A stretch of 64,000 nt of DNA from Mycolicibacterium aromaticivorans JS19b1 = JCM 16368 (GCF_000559085.1 NZ_JALN02000001.1:2728001-2792000); one strand, 5' to 3'; positions 16,575 through 25,258 are shown, counted from the first letter of the stretch. Notes: a model not told the origin generated them from the letters alone. A program made the numbers and translations.

Positions 16575-17327
16575 TCAGCCGCCGACCATGATCAGGCCGC
16601 CGTCGACCGGCAGCAGTTGGCCGGTGATGAAGTGCGAACCCTCGCCGGCCAGGAACACCAGTACGGGTCCGAGGTCGCGGTCGGGATCGCCGAGCGCCCC
16701 ACCCAGCGGGATGGAGGCCTTGATCTGCTGATCGATGAACGGCGCCGCGTCCGGGCCGAGGAAGTCCCGCAGCCGGTCCGCCCCCCGGGTCTGCATGGCC
16801 GGCGCCAGCGCATTAACCGTGACGTTGTCGGACGCCCAGGCCTTCGCCGCCGAGCGGGTCCAGGCCTGAACCGCACCCTTGGCCGCGGCGTATACCGCGG
16901 AGATCGGACTGCCCATCACCGCCTCGGCCGAGCCGAAATTGATGATGCGCCCGCCGGACTTGCGCATCACCGCGTGTGCGGCCTGGTTGGTCAGGATCGT
17001 GGTCTTGACGTTGGTGTCCAGGACGAAGTCGATGTCGGCGGTGGTGATCTGGCCGGGCACACCCTGGTGCCACAGTCCCGCCGCGTTGACCAGTACGTCG
17101 AGGCCGCCCATCGCCGCCACCGCGGCGTCGATCATCGCGTTCACCGACTCGGCGTCCCGGGCGTCACACGGCACCCAGATGGCCTGCGAGTCGTCGGCGG
17201 GTTCATTCTGGTGATAGGTCGCAACGACCTCGGCGCCGGCATTCGTGAGAGCCCGGACTGCCGCGGCGCCCAGCCCGCCGGCCGCACCGGTGACCACCGC
17301 GCGGCGCCCGCTGAGTGGCTTGCTCAT
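16575..17327 (-). CDS. Short-chain dehydrogenase/reductase
   Basis: 250 aa classical SDR. Cofactor motif VVTGAAGGLGAAAV (TGxxxGxG), the NAG equivalent VNAAGLW, catalytic Ser in FGSAEAV, and YAAAK (Tyr-x3-Lys, about residue 150). The basic residue after the second strand is not obvious, so the NAD or NADP preference is unclear. It is divergent from the zinc-type dehydrogenase at 17453, with an operator-like palindrome between them; the two may act on the same alcohol/ketone. Confidence 0.88.
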   Translation of the reverse strand: MSKPLSGRRAVVTGAAGGLGAAAVRALTNAGAEVVATYHQNEPADDSQAIWVPCDARDAESVNAMIDAAVAAMGGLDVLVNAAGLWHQGVPGQITTADIDFVLDTNVKTTILTNQAAHAVMRKSGGRIINFGSAEAVMGSPISAVYAAAKGAVQAWTRSAAKAWASDNVTVNALAPAMQTRGADRLRDFLGPDAAPFIDQQIKASIPLGGALGDPDRDLGPVLVFLAGEGSHFITGQLLPVDGGLIMVGG

Positions 17328-17362
17328 CGGGAGAACAGGTACAGCCCTGCGGCCGTGTGCCT

Positions 17363-17381
17363 TACCATGACGGTCACGGTA
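17363..17381. promoter_or_regulatory. 19-bp operator-like palindrome between divergent SDR and dehydrogenase genes
   Basis: TACCATGAC-G-GTCACGGTA: 9-bp arms around one central base, 8 of 9 positions symmetric. It sits 36-54 bp upstream of the SDR start and about 72 bp upstream of the dehydrogenase start, the right place to control both. The nearby TetR gene (15907-16527) is the obvious candidate ligand-responsive repressor. Confidence 0.5.
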
Positions 17382-17452
17382 GGGTGCGGCACCGCCGGTG
17401 TCAACCGTCGACTAGCCGAAAAGCATTGTGCGAGTTGGTCTGTGAGGAACAG

Positions 17453-18463
17453 ATGAAAGCAACGATGATCACCGGGCCGGGGCAGACCGACGTCGTCGAT
17501 GTCGCCGACCCGGTGGTGGGACCAGCCGACGTGTTGGTGAAGATCAGAGCCTGCGGAATCTGCGGCTCGGACGCGCTCTACATCTCGATGGGTGGGCTGC
17601 CACCGCGCCAGGGACGCATGCCGCTCGGACATGAACCGGCGGGCCAAGTTGTCGAGGTCGGCAGCGACGTCACCGGCATCAACGTCGGCGACCACGTGGT
17701 GATCAACCCCATCGGCGCACCGAGCGGCATCATCGGCAACGGCGGGGCCACCGGAGCGCTGGCCGAGTATCTCCTCGTCGAGAACGCGGTGCGCGGGCAG
17801 ACCATCGAGGTGATCCCGGCCGACATCCCGTTCGACGTCGCCGCCCTCAACAAGCCGATGGCTGTCGCCCGGCACGGCGTCAACCAGACCAAACCCATAC
17901 CGTCGGATAGGGTCGCCGTCTTCGGTGCCGGGCCGATCGGCCTTGGCGCCACCATCGCCTACAAGGCTTTGGGCGTCAGCCACGTGACGGTGGTGGACCT
18001 GATCGGATCGCGGCTGGACAAGGCACTGGCCGTCGGCGCCGACTCGGTGATCAACGCCGGCGACGAGGATGTGGCGCGGCGCCTCATCGCGTTGCACGGC
18101 AAGGGCGAGGCGATGTGGCCGGGCAAGTCGGGCACCGACATCTACCTCGACGCGGCCGGAGCACCGTCGGTGATCAACACTGCGCTGGCGGCAGCACAGG
18201 TCGGTGCGCGGCTGGGGGTGGTGGCCGTGCACAAGGAGCCGGTGCCGGTGGACTTCATCAACATCATGGCCAACGAGATCACCGTCGTCGGATCGATGGG
18301 CTATCCCACCGAGATCTTCGAAGTGACCCGAGATCTCGTGGCGAACTGGGAGAAGTACGCGGTGATCGTCAGCCACACCTTCGATTTCGGCGATGTGCAG
18401 GACGCGCTGCAGACCGCGCTGACGCCGGGTGCCGCCGACAAGGTCGTCGTCACCTTCGCCTAG
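17453..18463 (+). CDS. Zinc-type alcohol dehydrogenase (MDR family)
   Basis: 336 aa, medium-chain dehydrogenase/reductase. Catalytic-zinc ligands are CGICGSD (about residues 28-34) and GHEPAGQVVEVG (about 60). The nucleotide motif is VAVFGAGPIGLGAT (about 162). The four-Cys structural zinc loop normally following the GHE block is absent (INPIGAPSGIIGNGGATG stands there), which separates it from classical ADHs and is closer to threonine/sorbitol-dehydrogenase-like branches lacking that zinc. The start ATG 17453 follows GAGGAAC. Its stop overlaps the convergent LLM gene by 4 bp. Confidence 0.85.
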   Translation: MKATMITGPGQTDVVDVADPVVGPADVLVKIRACGICGSDALYISMGGLPPRQGRMPLGHEPAGQVVEVGSDVTGINVGDHVVINPIGAPSGIIGNGGATGALAEYLLVENAVRGQTIEVIPADIPFDVAALNKPMAVARHGVNQTKPIPSDRVAVFGAGPIGLGATIAYKALGVSHVTVVDLIGSRLDKALAVGADSVINAGDEDVARRLIALHGKGEAMWPGKSGTDIYLDAAGAPSVINTALAAAQVGARLGVVAVHKEPVPVDFINIMANEITVVGSMGYPTEIFEVTRDLVANWEKYAVIVSHTFDFGDVQDALQTALTPGAADKVVVTFA

Positions 18464-19395
18464 AGCTGTGGCAGCACCTCGGTGGCCAGCAGCTCGAGGG
18501 TCGCGTCCGAGGCCCGGTCGTGGGTGAAGAACACCACCTGCTCGAAGCCCATGTCCCGGAGTTCGCCCAGTCGGTCGACGATCGCGGCCGGCGTGCCGAT
18601 GAGACCGCCTTCGTGCAGACCGAAACCCGGACCGCCGAACCGTTTCTCGGCGATCTGGTGCACGCTCTCCAACGCGGCGAAGTCCGGCGCCAGAGCCAAC
18701 ACGGCCTCGACCGACATCACAATGGAGCCGGGATCTCGGCCGATGTCCTCACAGATCGCCCGCAGGACGGTCAGCTTGTGTTCCATCTCCCCGAGCGCAT
18801 AGGTGGGCACGTTCCAGACGTCGGCGTAGCGGGCCACCAGCGGCAGGGTGTACCTCTCACCGGACCCGCCCACCACGATCGGCGGCCGTGGCTGTTGAAC
18901 GGAGCCGGGTTTGATGGGCATGTCGCGAACCGTGAAATGCGTTCCGCTGAAATCGATCCGCTGATCGGCGAACGCCTGGGTGAGGATCTCCAGCGTCTCC
19001 TGTAGATGCTCGGACCGCTGCGCGAACGTGCCCCAGTCCAGTCCGAGCCGGTGGTGTTCGTCTTCGATGGATCCGCTGCCGATACCCAGTTCCAGCCGAC
19101 CGTCCGATATCTGGTCCAACGTGGTTGCCATCTTGGCCAGCACAGCGGGGTGACGAAACTGGTTGCACAGCACCATGTGTCCCACGCGGAGGTGCTCGGT
19201 GCGGCTCAGCAGAGCGGTGGCAAGCGTCCAGGCCTCCAGCGAATCGATGCCGGGAACGCCGGGGCCGTACATGTGGTCGTAGAGCCACAACGAGCCGATG
19301 CCGAGTTCCTCGCAGCGTTGCGCGCGGTGCAGGACCTCGGCGTAGCTGAACCCCATCTGCGGGACGTAGACCCCGACGTCGAGGGGTGTGGTCAC
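18460..19395 (-). CDS. LLM-class F420-dependent oxidoreductase
   Basis: 311 aa, luciferase-like TIM barrel. The N-terminal block is GVYVPQMGFSYAEVLHRAQR, then LWLYDHMYGPG, and DGRLELGIGSG marks the F420/FMN phosphate loop. The start is GTG at 19395, overlapping the stop of the TetR gene upstream, so the TetR and LLM genes form one operon, divergent from the P450 operon at 20043. F420H2 use is inferred from family and host. Confidence 0.85.
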   Translation of the reverse strand: MTTPLDVGVYVPQMGFSYAEVLHRAQRCEELGIGSLWLYDHMYGPGVPGIDSLEAWTLATALLSRTEHLRVGHMVLCNQFRHPAVLAKMATTLDQISDGRLELGIGSGSIEDEHHRLGLDWGTFAQRSEHLQETLEILTQAFADQRIDFSGTHFTVRDMPIKPGSVQQPRPPIVVGGSGERYTLPLVARYADVWNVPTYALGEMEHKLTVLRAICEDIGRDPGSIVMSVEAVLALAPDFAALESVHQIAEKRFGGPGFGLHEGGLIGTPAAIVDRLGELRDMGFEQVVFFTHDRASDATLELLATEVLPQL

Positions 19396-19937
19396 TGTTT
19401 GATGCCGACGGCGTGGCGCAGCTGGGCCAAGAACTGGTGGGCGTCGTCGCTACGGACCACGTAGTGCGATATCGCGACACGAATTGCGGTGGCGGCCTTG
19501 ATCTCTGCGTTGGGTCCGCTCAACAGCCTCTGCAGCCGGGTCCGCATCAGCGGCAGGATGCGGTCCAGCTGGGCGATCACCACCTCGGGCTCGATGTCGA
19601 TGAGCCGTACCCCGGAATAGGTCTGCTGGTAGGAGACGATGAACTGCAGTGCCGCGTCGAGCTTGTCGGTGCCACGCAGTCCCGCGGTGGCCCGGCTGAT
19701 GCCGGTGTCGAACATCTCGCGCTCGTAGGCGCCGAATGCGTCGAGCAACTCGGTCTTGGACGCGAACCAGCGGTACAGGGTCGGGCGGGAGACGCCGGCC
19801 TGAAGAGCGACCTCGGAGAGACTGAGCTTGGTCTGCCCGCTTCGGGCGAGCACCTCGGCGGTGGCATTGAGGATGCGCCGCCGCGACGAGGTTTCGTCGT
19901 CGTCGGGGATCACAGCGGTGGTTCCTGCCGGGCTCAC
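19392..19937 (-). CDS. TetR-family transcriptional regulator
   Basis: 181 aa if GTG 19937 is used. HTH: SLSEVALQAGVSRPTLYRWFASKTELL (about residues 45-72). In-frame sequence continues upstream toward 20003, so a longer start is possible; GTG 19937 leaves a normal 20-30-residue leader before the HTH. It is divergent from the P450 operon (105-bp gap), which it probably controls together with its own TetR-LLM operon. Confidence 0.8.
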   Translation of the reverse strand: MSPAGTTAVIPDDDETSSRRRILNATAEVLARSGQTKLSLSEVALQAGVSRPTLYRWFASKTELLDAFGAYEREMFDTGISRATAGLRGTDKLDAALQFIVSYQQTYSGVRLIDIEPEVVIAQLDRILPLMRTRLQRLLSGPNAEIKAATAIRVAISHYVVRSDDAHQFLAQLRHAVGIKQ

Positions 19938-20042
19938 GTGTACAGGATTACAGGTCGAGGCCCGGGTGTCACGCGGAGTTCGCACATCCGGGACCGAAAA
20001 CACTGTCTTTACAAATACTGGTCAAAGTGTCACGCTGTGCAC

Positions 20043-21284
20043 GTGTCGGCGGACCAGCGTGGGTACAGCCCCCACGACATCACGTCGCGGCGATTCTGGG
20101 GCCAGACCTTCGACGCCCGCGAGCAGACCTTCGCCGCTCTGCGGGCCACCGACGGACTCACCTGGCATGAGCCGTTTCCCTCGCTGTTCCCGATGGAAGA
20201 GCCCGGCTTCTGGGCGTTGACCCGGCGGGCCGATATCGTCCATGCCAGCCTGCACCCCGAGTTGTTCAGTTCCGCGCAGGGCATCGCTCTTGACCCGATG
20301 CCCGCCGACATCCAGCGGATCGCCACCTTCTTCCTGATGATGGATCCGCCGCAGCACACGGTGTATCGCCGGCTCATCAGCTCCGCATTCACCCCGCGCA
20401 ACGTCGCCCAGATCGACGAGCAGGTTCGCAAGAACGCGGCCACCGTGGTCGACGACCTGGTCGGAGCCGGTGAGGTGGACTTCGTCGCGGCGTGCTCGGC
20501 GCGACTGCCGATGATGACGATCTCGGAGATGCTGGGCGTGCCGAACTCCGATCGCGAAGCGGTGGCCAAGGCCGCCGAGAAACTGTTCTCCATGAGCGAC
20601 GACGAGTACGCCACGATCGAGGAGCGCGCCGAGGCGACCGTCAACGAGATGTTCCTGTTGGCGGGCACCGGCATTGAGTTGGCGAAGTTCCGCCGTCGGC
20701 ATCCGGGCGACGACTTGATGACCAGCATCGTCAACGCCGAAGTCGACGGGCACCGGCTCACCGACGAGGAGGTCGGCGCGTTCCTGGTGCTGCTGGCGTC
20801 GGCGGGCAACGACACCACCAAGCAGACGACCTCGCACGCCATGCTGGCGCTGGCGGCGAACCCGGACCAGCGCGCCTGGCTGATGGCCGATTTCGACGGC
20901 CGGATCGGACCGGCGGTCGAGGAGTTCATCCGCTGGTCGACGCCGGTGCTGCAGTTCGCCCGATTCGTCGCGCACGACACCGAGCTCGCCGGCCAGCAGC
21001 TGAACGCCGGCGACAAGGTCGGATTGTTCTACTGTTCGGCGAACCGCGACGCCGCCGCCTTCGACCGGCCGGACGCGTTCGACCTGCAGCGTTCGCCGAA
21101 CCCGCACCTGGGTTTCGGCGGCGGCGGCCCGCATTTCTGCCTCGGTAACCAGTTGGCCCGGACCGAGCTGCGGAATCTGTTCCGGGAGTTGCTGTTCCGG
21201 GTCGACGTCGAGCTCGGCGAGCCCGATTATCTGTTGAGTAGTTTCGTGCACGGGATCAAGCGGCTCCCGGCGTTCGTGCGGTGA
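20043..21284 (+). CDS. Cytochrome P450, first of two in the operon
   Basis: 413 aa from GTG 20043 (another GTG lies 6 bp upstream). I-helix oxygen-binding motif ASAGNDTTKQTTSHAM (about residues 255-270) and heme loop FGGGGPHFCLGNQLAR with Cys366. The FGGGGPHFCLG form recalls the CYP124/125/142/268 group that hydroxylates methyl-branched lipids and sterol side chains, but the subfamily cannot be fixed by eye. It is followed directly by its probable electron donor, a ferredoxin gene. Confidence 0.9.
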   Translation: MSADQRGYSPHDITSRRFWGQTFDAREQTFAALRATDGLTWHEPFPSLFPMEEPGFWALTRRADIVHASLHPELFSSAQGIALDPMPADIQRIATFFLMMDPPQHTVYRRLISSAFTPRNVAQIDEQVRKNAATVVDDLVGAGEVDFVAACSARLPMMTISEMLGVPNSDREAVAKAAEKLFSMSDDEYATIEERAEATVNEMFLLAGTGIELAKFRRRHPGDDLMTSIVNAEVDGHRLTDEEVGAFLVLLASAGNDTTKQTTSHAMLALAANPDQRAWLMADFDGRIGPAVEEFIRWSTPVLQFARFVAHDTELAGQQLNAGDKVGLFYCSANRDAAAFDRPDAFDLQRSPNPHLGFGGGGPHFCLGNQLARTELRNLFRELLFRVDVELGEPDYLLSSFVHGIKRLPAFVR

Positions 21285-21298
21285 GCGTGAGGCGGGGT

Positions 21299-21493
21299 AT
21301 GCGTATCGAAGTGGACCTGACCAAGTGCACCGGGCACGGAATCTGCGAGACGATCGCCGAGGATGTTTTCGAGGTCGACGACGACGGCAGTGTCCGCATC
21401 CACGGTGACGCGCGGCCGCAGGAGGACTGGGCGCGGATGCAGCAGGCCGTCACCCAGTGTCCCGCCGCGGCGCTGGCCCTGATCGAGGACTGA
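21299..21493 (+). CDS. Ferredoxin, [3Fe-4S]-type, P450 redox partner
   Basis: 64 aa. The cluster motif is CTGHGIC ... CP (C-x2-H-x2-C, then TQCPAAAL near the C-terminus), with His where 4Fe ferredoxins have the second Cys, the pattern of actinobacterial P450 ferredoxins. ATG 21299 follows AGGCGGGG. A GTG at 21281 that overlaps the P450 stop would add six residues and give translational coupling; it cannot be excluded. A ferredoxin reductase is not encoded nearby. Confidence 0.88.
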   Translation: MRIEVDLTKCTGHGICETIAEDVFEVDDDGSVRIHGDARPQEDWARMQQAVTQCPAAALALIED

Positions 21494-21496
21494 CCG

Positions 21497-22201
21497 GTGA
21501 AGAAGTACTTCAGCCACACCTTGTTGTACCTGCACGAGACCGTCGCGCTGGGCTCCGAGCGCAGCGACCGGTTCACCGAGAAGTTCACCGGTGTGTACCA
21601 GCCGATGATGGAACAGCTTGGGGCGCGGCTGTTCTCGATCTGGGAGACCACGCCGTACAACGGACACTGGCCGCAGGTGACGATCATCTGGGAGATCGAC
21701 GCGTTCGCCGACTATGCCCGGATCGGCAGGGCGCAAGCACCCGGCGGCAGCCATCGCGAGACCGCCGTCGAGTGGGCGGATTATCTCGGCGGTACCGGCG
21801 CGTCGGGGGAGGGCCGGATCATGTACGCCGGGCGCGGTAACCGTCCGCTGGCGGAGCTCAAGGACTCGAAATTCACTGCCGGGCTGGTGATCCAGGAGAT
21901 CATGCAGACCAAACCGGGCAAGCAGGACGACTACATCCGCGAGCTGGAACGGCTATACGTCCCGTGGTCGGAGCGCACCGGCAAGCGGTGGCTCGGCTCC
22001 TTCATCACGACCTTCCGGTTCAACGAGGTGATCCACTACTGGGCGCTCGACGGGGACTGGGACTGCTTCGAAAACCACTACCCGTCGTGGAAGGACAGCC
22101 CGCCGGCCGAGATCGTCACGTGGATGAGCGTCGCGCCCGCGCTGCGTGACGGGTGGGAGGACTCGATCCTGCAGGCCCTGCCGCCGTCGCCGCTCCGATG
22201 A
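21497..22201 (+). CDS. NIPSNAP-like / dimeric alpha-beta barrel protein between the two P450 genes
   Basis: 234 aa, no signal or membrane segment. Two similar halves, each with a strand-helix-strand pattern of a dimeric ferredoxin-like barrel: FSHTLLYLHETVALGS and FTAGLVIQEIMQTKPGKQDD, each followed by WE/WS blocks (LFSIWETTPYNG, YVPWSERTGKRW). This suggests a NIPSNAP-type tandem barrel. It starts 3 bp after the ferredoxin stop and its own stop overlaps the next P450 start, so it belongs functionally to the P450 operon. Role unknown. Confidence 0.72.
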   Translation: MKKYFSHTLLYLHETVALGSERSDRFTEKFTGVYQPMMEQLGARLFSIWETTPYNGHWPQVTIIWEIDAFADYARIGRAQAPGGSHRETAVEWADYLGGTGASGEGRIMYAGRGNRPLAELKDSKFTAGLVIQEIMQTKPGKQDDYIRELERLYVPWSERTGKRWLGSFITTFRFNEVIHYWALDGDWDCFENHYPSWKDSPPAEIVTWMSVAPALRDGWEDSILQALPPSPLR

Positions 22202-23430
22202 TGGGTGTGATGCAGGGCTTCTCGTACAGTCCCTTCGATCCGGCGGTGATGGCCGACCCGCGGCCGTACTACCGGACCCTGCGGGACCACCACCCGGTGT
22301 ACTACGTCGACGAACTCGACACCTATGCGTTGTCCCGGTTCGACGACGTCTGGAACGTGCTGGCGATCAACGACGGCACGTTCGTCGCATCCGAGGGAAC
22401 CCTGCCCGCGGCGGCGGTACTGGCACACCGCAATCACGGTCCGGTCGCCGATCCACCACTGCATCCGCTGCCGTTCCACGCCAACTTCGACGCGCCACTC
22501 TATGACGACGTCCGGCGCTGCACGGCGGCGCAATTCCGGCCGAAGTCGGTCACCGCATGGCAGGACCGGATCCGGGAACTGGCGAACGAGCGTCTCGACG
22601 AACTGCTGCCACGGGGCAGCTTCGACCTCACCCAGGAGTACGGCGGAATCGTCGCCGCCTCCGTGGTGTGCGAACTGGTCGGACTGCCAACCGAATTGGC
22701 CGCCGACGTGCTGGCCACAGTCAACGCCGGCAGCCTGGCGGAGCCCGGCAGCGGCGTCGAGGTGGCCAACGCCAGGCCGGGGTACCTCGAGTACCTGATC
22801 CCGGTGGTGCAGCAGGTCCGCGCCGGAGAGTTCCCCGGCCCGCTGCCGATCGTCGAGAACCTGCTGGCCTACCGGCTGCCTGACGGATCGGCGCTCACCG
22901 ACAGCGAAGTGGCGGTCCAGATGTTGGGCGTATTCATCGGCGGTACGGAGACGGTGCCCAAGATCGTCGCGCACGGCTTGTGGGAACTGCTGCGCCACCC
23001 CGATCAGCTCGCGGCGGTGCGGGCAGATCCGGCGGCCAACGTGCCGGTGGCCCGCGAGGAGATCATCCGCTACTGCGCTCCCGCGCAGTGGTTCGCCCGG
23101 ACGGTGCGCAAGCGCTTCACCATCCACGACACCACCATCCAGCCGGGCCAGCGCATCATCACTTTGTTGGCTTCGGCGAGCCGCGACGAGCGCGAGTTCG
23201 GCGAGCCGGAGGTGTTCCGCTGGGACCGTCCGATCGAGCGGTCGCTGGCGTTCGGCCGGGGCCAGCATTTCTGTTTGGGCTATCACATGGCGCGACTGGA
23301 GATCGCGGTGCTGCTGCAGGAGTGGCTGCGTCGCGTCCCGGACTACCAGATCGACGCCGACCGCGCCCACCGGCCGCCGTCGAGCTTCCAGTGGGGCTGG
23401 AACCACATACCCGTCCACGTGCTGGTGTGA
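22198..23430 (+). CDS. Cytochrome P450, second of two in the operon
   Basis: 410 aa. I-helix motif GVFIGGTETVPKIVAHG, EVFRWDRPIERSLAFGRGQHFCLGYHMAR split as PERF-like block and heme loop (Cys359). GGTET replaces the usual AGxDT: the acid is Glu and the following Thr is kept. ATG 22198 overlaps the preceding stop (ATGA); ATGs at 22201 and 22210 are alternatives. It differs clearly from the first P450 of the operon, so it is not a recent duplicate. Both probably share the ferredoxin. Confidence 0.9.
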   Translation: MMGVMQGFSYSPFDPAVMADPRPYYRTLRDHHPVYYVDELDTYALSRFDDVWNVLAINDGTFVASEGTLPAAAVLAHRNHGPVADPPLHPLPFHANFDAPLYDDVRRCTAAQFRPKSVTAWQDRIRELANERLDELLPRGSFDLTQEYGGIVAASVVCELVGLPTELAADVLATVNAGSLAEPGSGVEVANARPGYLEYLIPVVQQVRAGEFPGPLPIVENLLAYRLPDGSALTDSEVAVQMLGVFIGGTETVPKIVAHGLWELLRHPDQLAAVRADPAANVPVAREEIIRYCAPAQWFARTVRKRFTIHDTTIQPGQRIITLLASASRDEREFGEPEVFRWDRPIERSLAFGRGQHFCLGYHMARLEIAVLLQEWLRRVPDYQIDADRAHRPPSSFQWGWNHIPVHVLV

Positions 23431-23455
23431 CATTGCCGGGCCGCGGCGTGGTGGC

Positions 23456-23475
23456 AGTAAACACCTTGATTTACT
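23456..23475. promoter_or_regulatory. Operator-like inverted repeat upstream of the 23.5 kb TetR gene
   Basis: AGTAAA-N8-TTTACT, perfect 6-bp arms, 27-46 bp upstream of the GTG start at 23502. The right arm extends to TTTACTTT. The same motif with the same spacer recurs at 25224-25243 upstream of the crotonase gene (one arm mismatch), which points to a common repressor, most simply the TetR encoded here. Confidence 0.6.
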
Positions 23476-23501
23476 TTCCAGCTGTGTGTTGACTGGCTGC
23501 G

Positions 23502-24215
23502 GTGAGCGCTGCCAAAGACCCTCGCACTGACCGGTCGTCGATCACGCGTGACGCCCTGCTGGTGGCCGCCGAGCGCCTCTTCGCCGAGAACGGTCTGTAT
23601 GCGGTCTCGAACCGGCAGATCAGTGATGCCGCCGGCCAAGGCAACAACGCGGCTGCCTGCTACCACTTCGGTTCTCGAGCGGATCTGCTGCGTGCGATCG
23701 AGGCTCGCCACCATGCCGAGATCGACGAGAACCGCCGAGGCAAACTGGCTGATATGCCGCCGAACCCGCAGTTGCGGGATTGGATCGGCGTCCTGGTCCA
23801 TCCGTTGACCGAACATCTGCACGCTCTCGGCACGTCCACGACGTATGCGCGGTTCGCGGCCCAGGTGATGGCCGACCCAGCCTGCCGGGAGCTGGTGGGG
23901 TCCTACGCGATGACCTCGGAGCGGATGCTCAAAACGGTGCGCGGGATCAACCGGTGCCTCCCGGCCCGCCCGAAACGCGTACGGGTCATCCGGTGGACCA
24001 TGGCACGAAATCTGTTGATGCACACCTGCGCCGAGATCGAGGGCGAGCGGGCGACCGGCGCGGCGTCGGCGAATTCGAACTGGCTGGTGGTCGGCGAGGA
24101 ATTGGTCGACGCGTTGGTGGGCCTGTGGGCTGCACCCGACGAGGCCCCGCGCGCCGCTCAGGTCAGGGCTTCTTCCGCCCGGAGTGGCTCAATCGCCACT
24201 CCGGCGGGAAGTTGA
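23502..24215 (+). CDS. TetR-family transcriptional regulator
   Basis: 237 aa, GTG start. HTH: NRQISDAAGQGNNAAACYHFGSRADLL (about residues 38-65), and an unusually Gly/Asn-Asn-Ala-Ala-rich recognition turn. The C-terminal 50 residues are variable. The 3' end overlaps the convergent crotonase gene by 53 bp (24163-24215). A likely autoregulator and repressor of that crotonase through the shared AGTAAA-N8-TTTACT motif. Confidence 0.83.
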   Translation: MSAAKDPRTDRSSITRDALLVAAERLFAENGLYAVSNRQISDAAGQGNNAAACYHFGSRADLLRAIEARHHAEIDENRRGKLADMPPNPQLRDWIGVLVHPLTEHLHALGTSTTYARFAAQVMADPACRELVGSYAMTSERMLKTVRGINRCLPARPKRVRVIRWTMARNLLMHTCAEIEGERATGAASANSNWLVVGEELVDALVGLWAAPDEAPRAAQVRASSARSGSIATPAGS

Positions 24216-25131
24216 GGTCGTTGTCCTTGACCACATTATTGAGGCCCTTCTCGAACGTGCCCTCGGTCAGGTCCGGATAGTTGTCCCGGTCGTTGGTCAT
24301 CATCGGCAACATGCCCTCGACCACACCGGTGAGAAGGCTGCCGAAGTACTCGCCCTTGTGCTGCTTATAGAGTTCGAGGAACGTCTTCTGCACTACGACG
24401 GTGTCGGTGGGCCGCGTCTTCGAGCACGCCATCGCGTACTTCAGGGTCTCCGCCTCGAGCTGTTCACGCGGGACAACGCTGTTGATGAAGCCGCAGTCGT
24501 ACATTTCGGCGGCGGTGAAAGGCCTTCCGGTAAAGAGCATTTCGGAGAACTTCCGCAGGCCCATGGTTTCGGCCCACCACCACAGGCGGGGGCCCCAGCC
24601 GACGTAGCGGAATGCGGGGTGACCGAACAGGGCATCGTCGGAGGACACCACCAGGTCGGCGTCACCGGCCTGGTAGAAGTGCCAGCCGTAGCAGTAGCCT
24701 TTCGCTTCCACGATGGTGACCTTCTTGCACTCCTGCAGCGGCCGGTTGCCCGCACGCGCCTTGGCGTAGTGGTCGGTGAGTGTGTACAGGTAGCGGTAGG
24801 AGTCACCGGGCGGATACTTCACGGTGTCGTCGTTGATCGAAAGCTCGTGCAGCAGAGATGTTCCCGGATTCTCCAGCATCTCGCGCTGTTCCGGCAGGTC
24901 GCCGCCGCTGCCGAAGTCGTTGCCTTCACCACGGATCACCACCACCTTGACGTCATCGTCGACGTTGCACTTGTGGATCATGTCGGCGAAGTTCTGCCGC
25001 ATCCCCATGGTGGTCGAGTTGAGTTCGGCGGGCCGGTCAAAGGTGATGTAAGCAATGCGATTAGCGAGGTCCTTCTCGAACTTGATGTAGGGCTCGGCGT
25101 CGCGCTTCATCTGCTCGTAATCGTGATCCAT
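24163..25131 (-). CDS. Enoyl-CoA hydratase/isomerase (crotonase) family protein
   Basis: 322 aa, about 60 longer than a minimal crotonase. IAYITFDRPAELNSTTMGM opens the fold; the oxyanion-hole blocks are GEGNDFGSGGDL and AKGYCYGWHFYQAGDADLVV. At the second block the usual GG[AG]xE becomes CYGWHFYQAGD, so the catalytic Glu/Asp pair of hydratases is not evident and the reaction could be hydrolysis, isomerisation or C-C cleavage. An insertion at residues about 95-125 is rich in Tyr. Single gene between convergent TetR and the motif at 25224. Confidence 0.82.
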   Translation of the reverse strand: MDHDYEQMKRDAEPYIKFEKDLANRIAYITFDRPAELNSTTMGMRQNFADMIHKCNVDDDVKVVVIRGEGNDFGSGGDLPEQREMLENPGTSLLHELSINDDTVKYPPGDSYRYLYTLTDHYAKARAGNRPLQECKKVTIVEAKGYCYGWHFYQAGDADLVVSSDDALFGHPAFRYVGWGPRLWWWAETMGLRKFSEMLFTGRPFTAAEMYDCGFINSVVPREQLEAETLKYAMACSKTRPTDTVVVQKTFLELYKQHKGEYFGSLLTGVVEGMLPMMTNDRDNYPDLTEGTFEKGLNNVVKDNDLNFPPEWRLSHSGRKKP

Positions 25132-25223
25132 GGTGCGCAGCTCCCGTCGTGCACGCGATGATGCTGCCGACAGCGACTGGCAGCGCTATGGGTGCAACAT
25201 AACGGGATTCACGCGTGGCCCGC

Positions 25224-25243
25224 AATAAATCATGCAATTTACT
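25224..25243. promoter_or_regulatory. Operator-like inverted repeat upstream of the crotonase gene
   Basis: AATAAA-N8-TTTACT followed by TT, matching the 23456 site at 15 of 22 positions including the entire right arm (ATTTACTTT) and the spacer length. It is 93-112 bp upstream of the crotonase start at 25131 and 16 bp beyond the stop of the molybdopterin oxidoreductase gene. Confidence 0.55.
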
Positions 25244-25258
25244 TTGTGGTGATGCCGC

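Noticed and set aside
20000..20030. ACACT ... AGTGT inverted arms in the TetR/P450 divergent gap
   Set aside because: Arms of five bases with a 21-bp spacer; too weak to call, although an operator must exist nearby.
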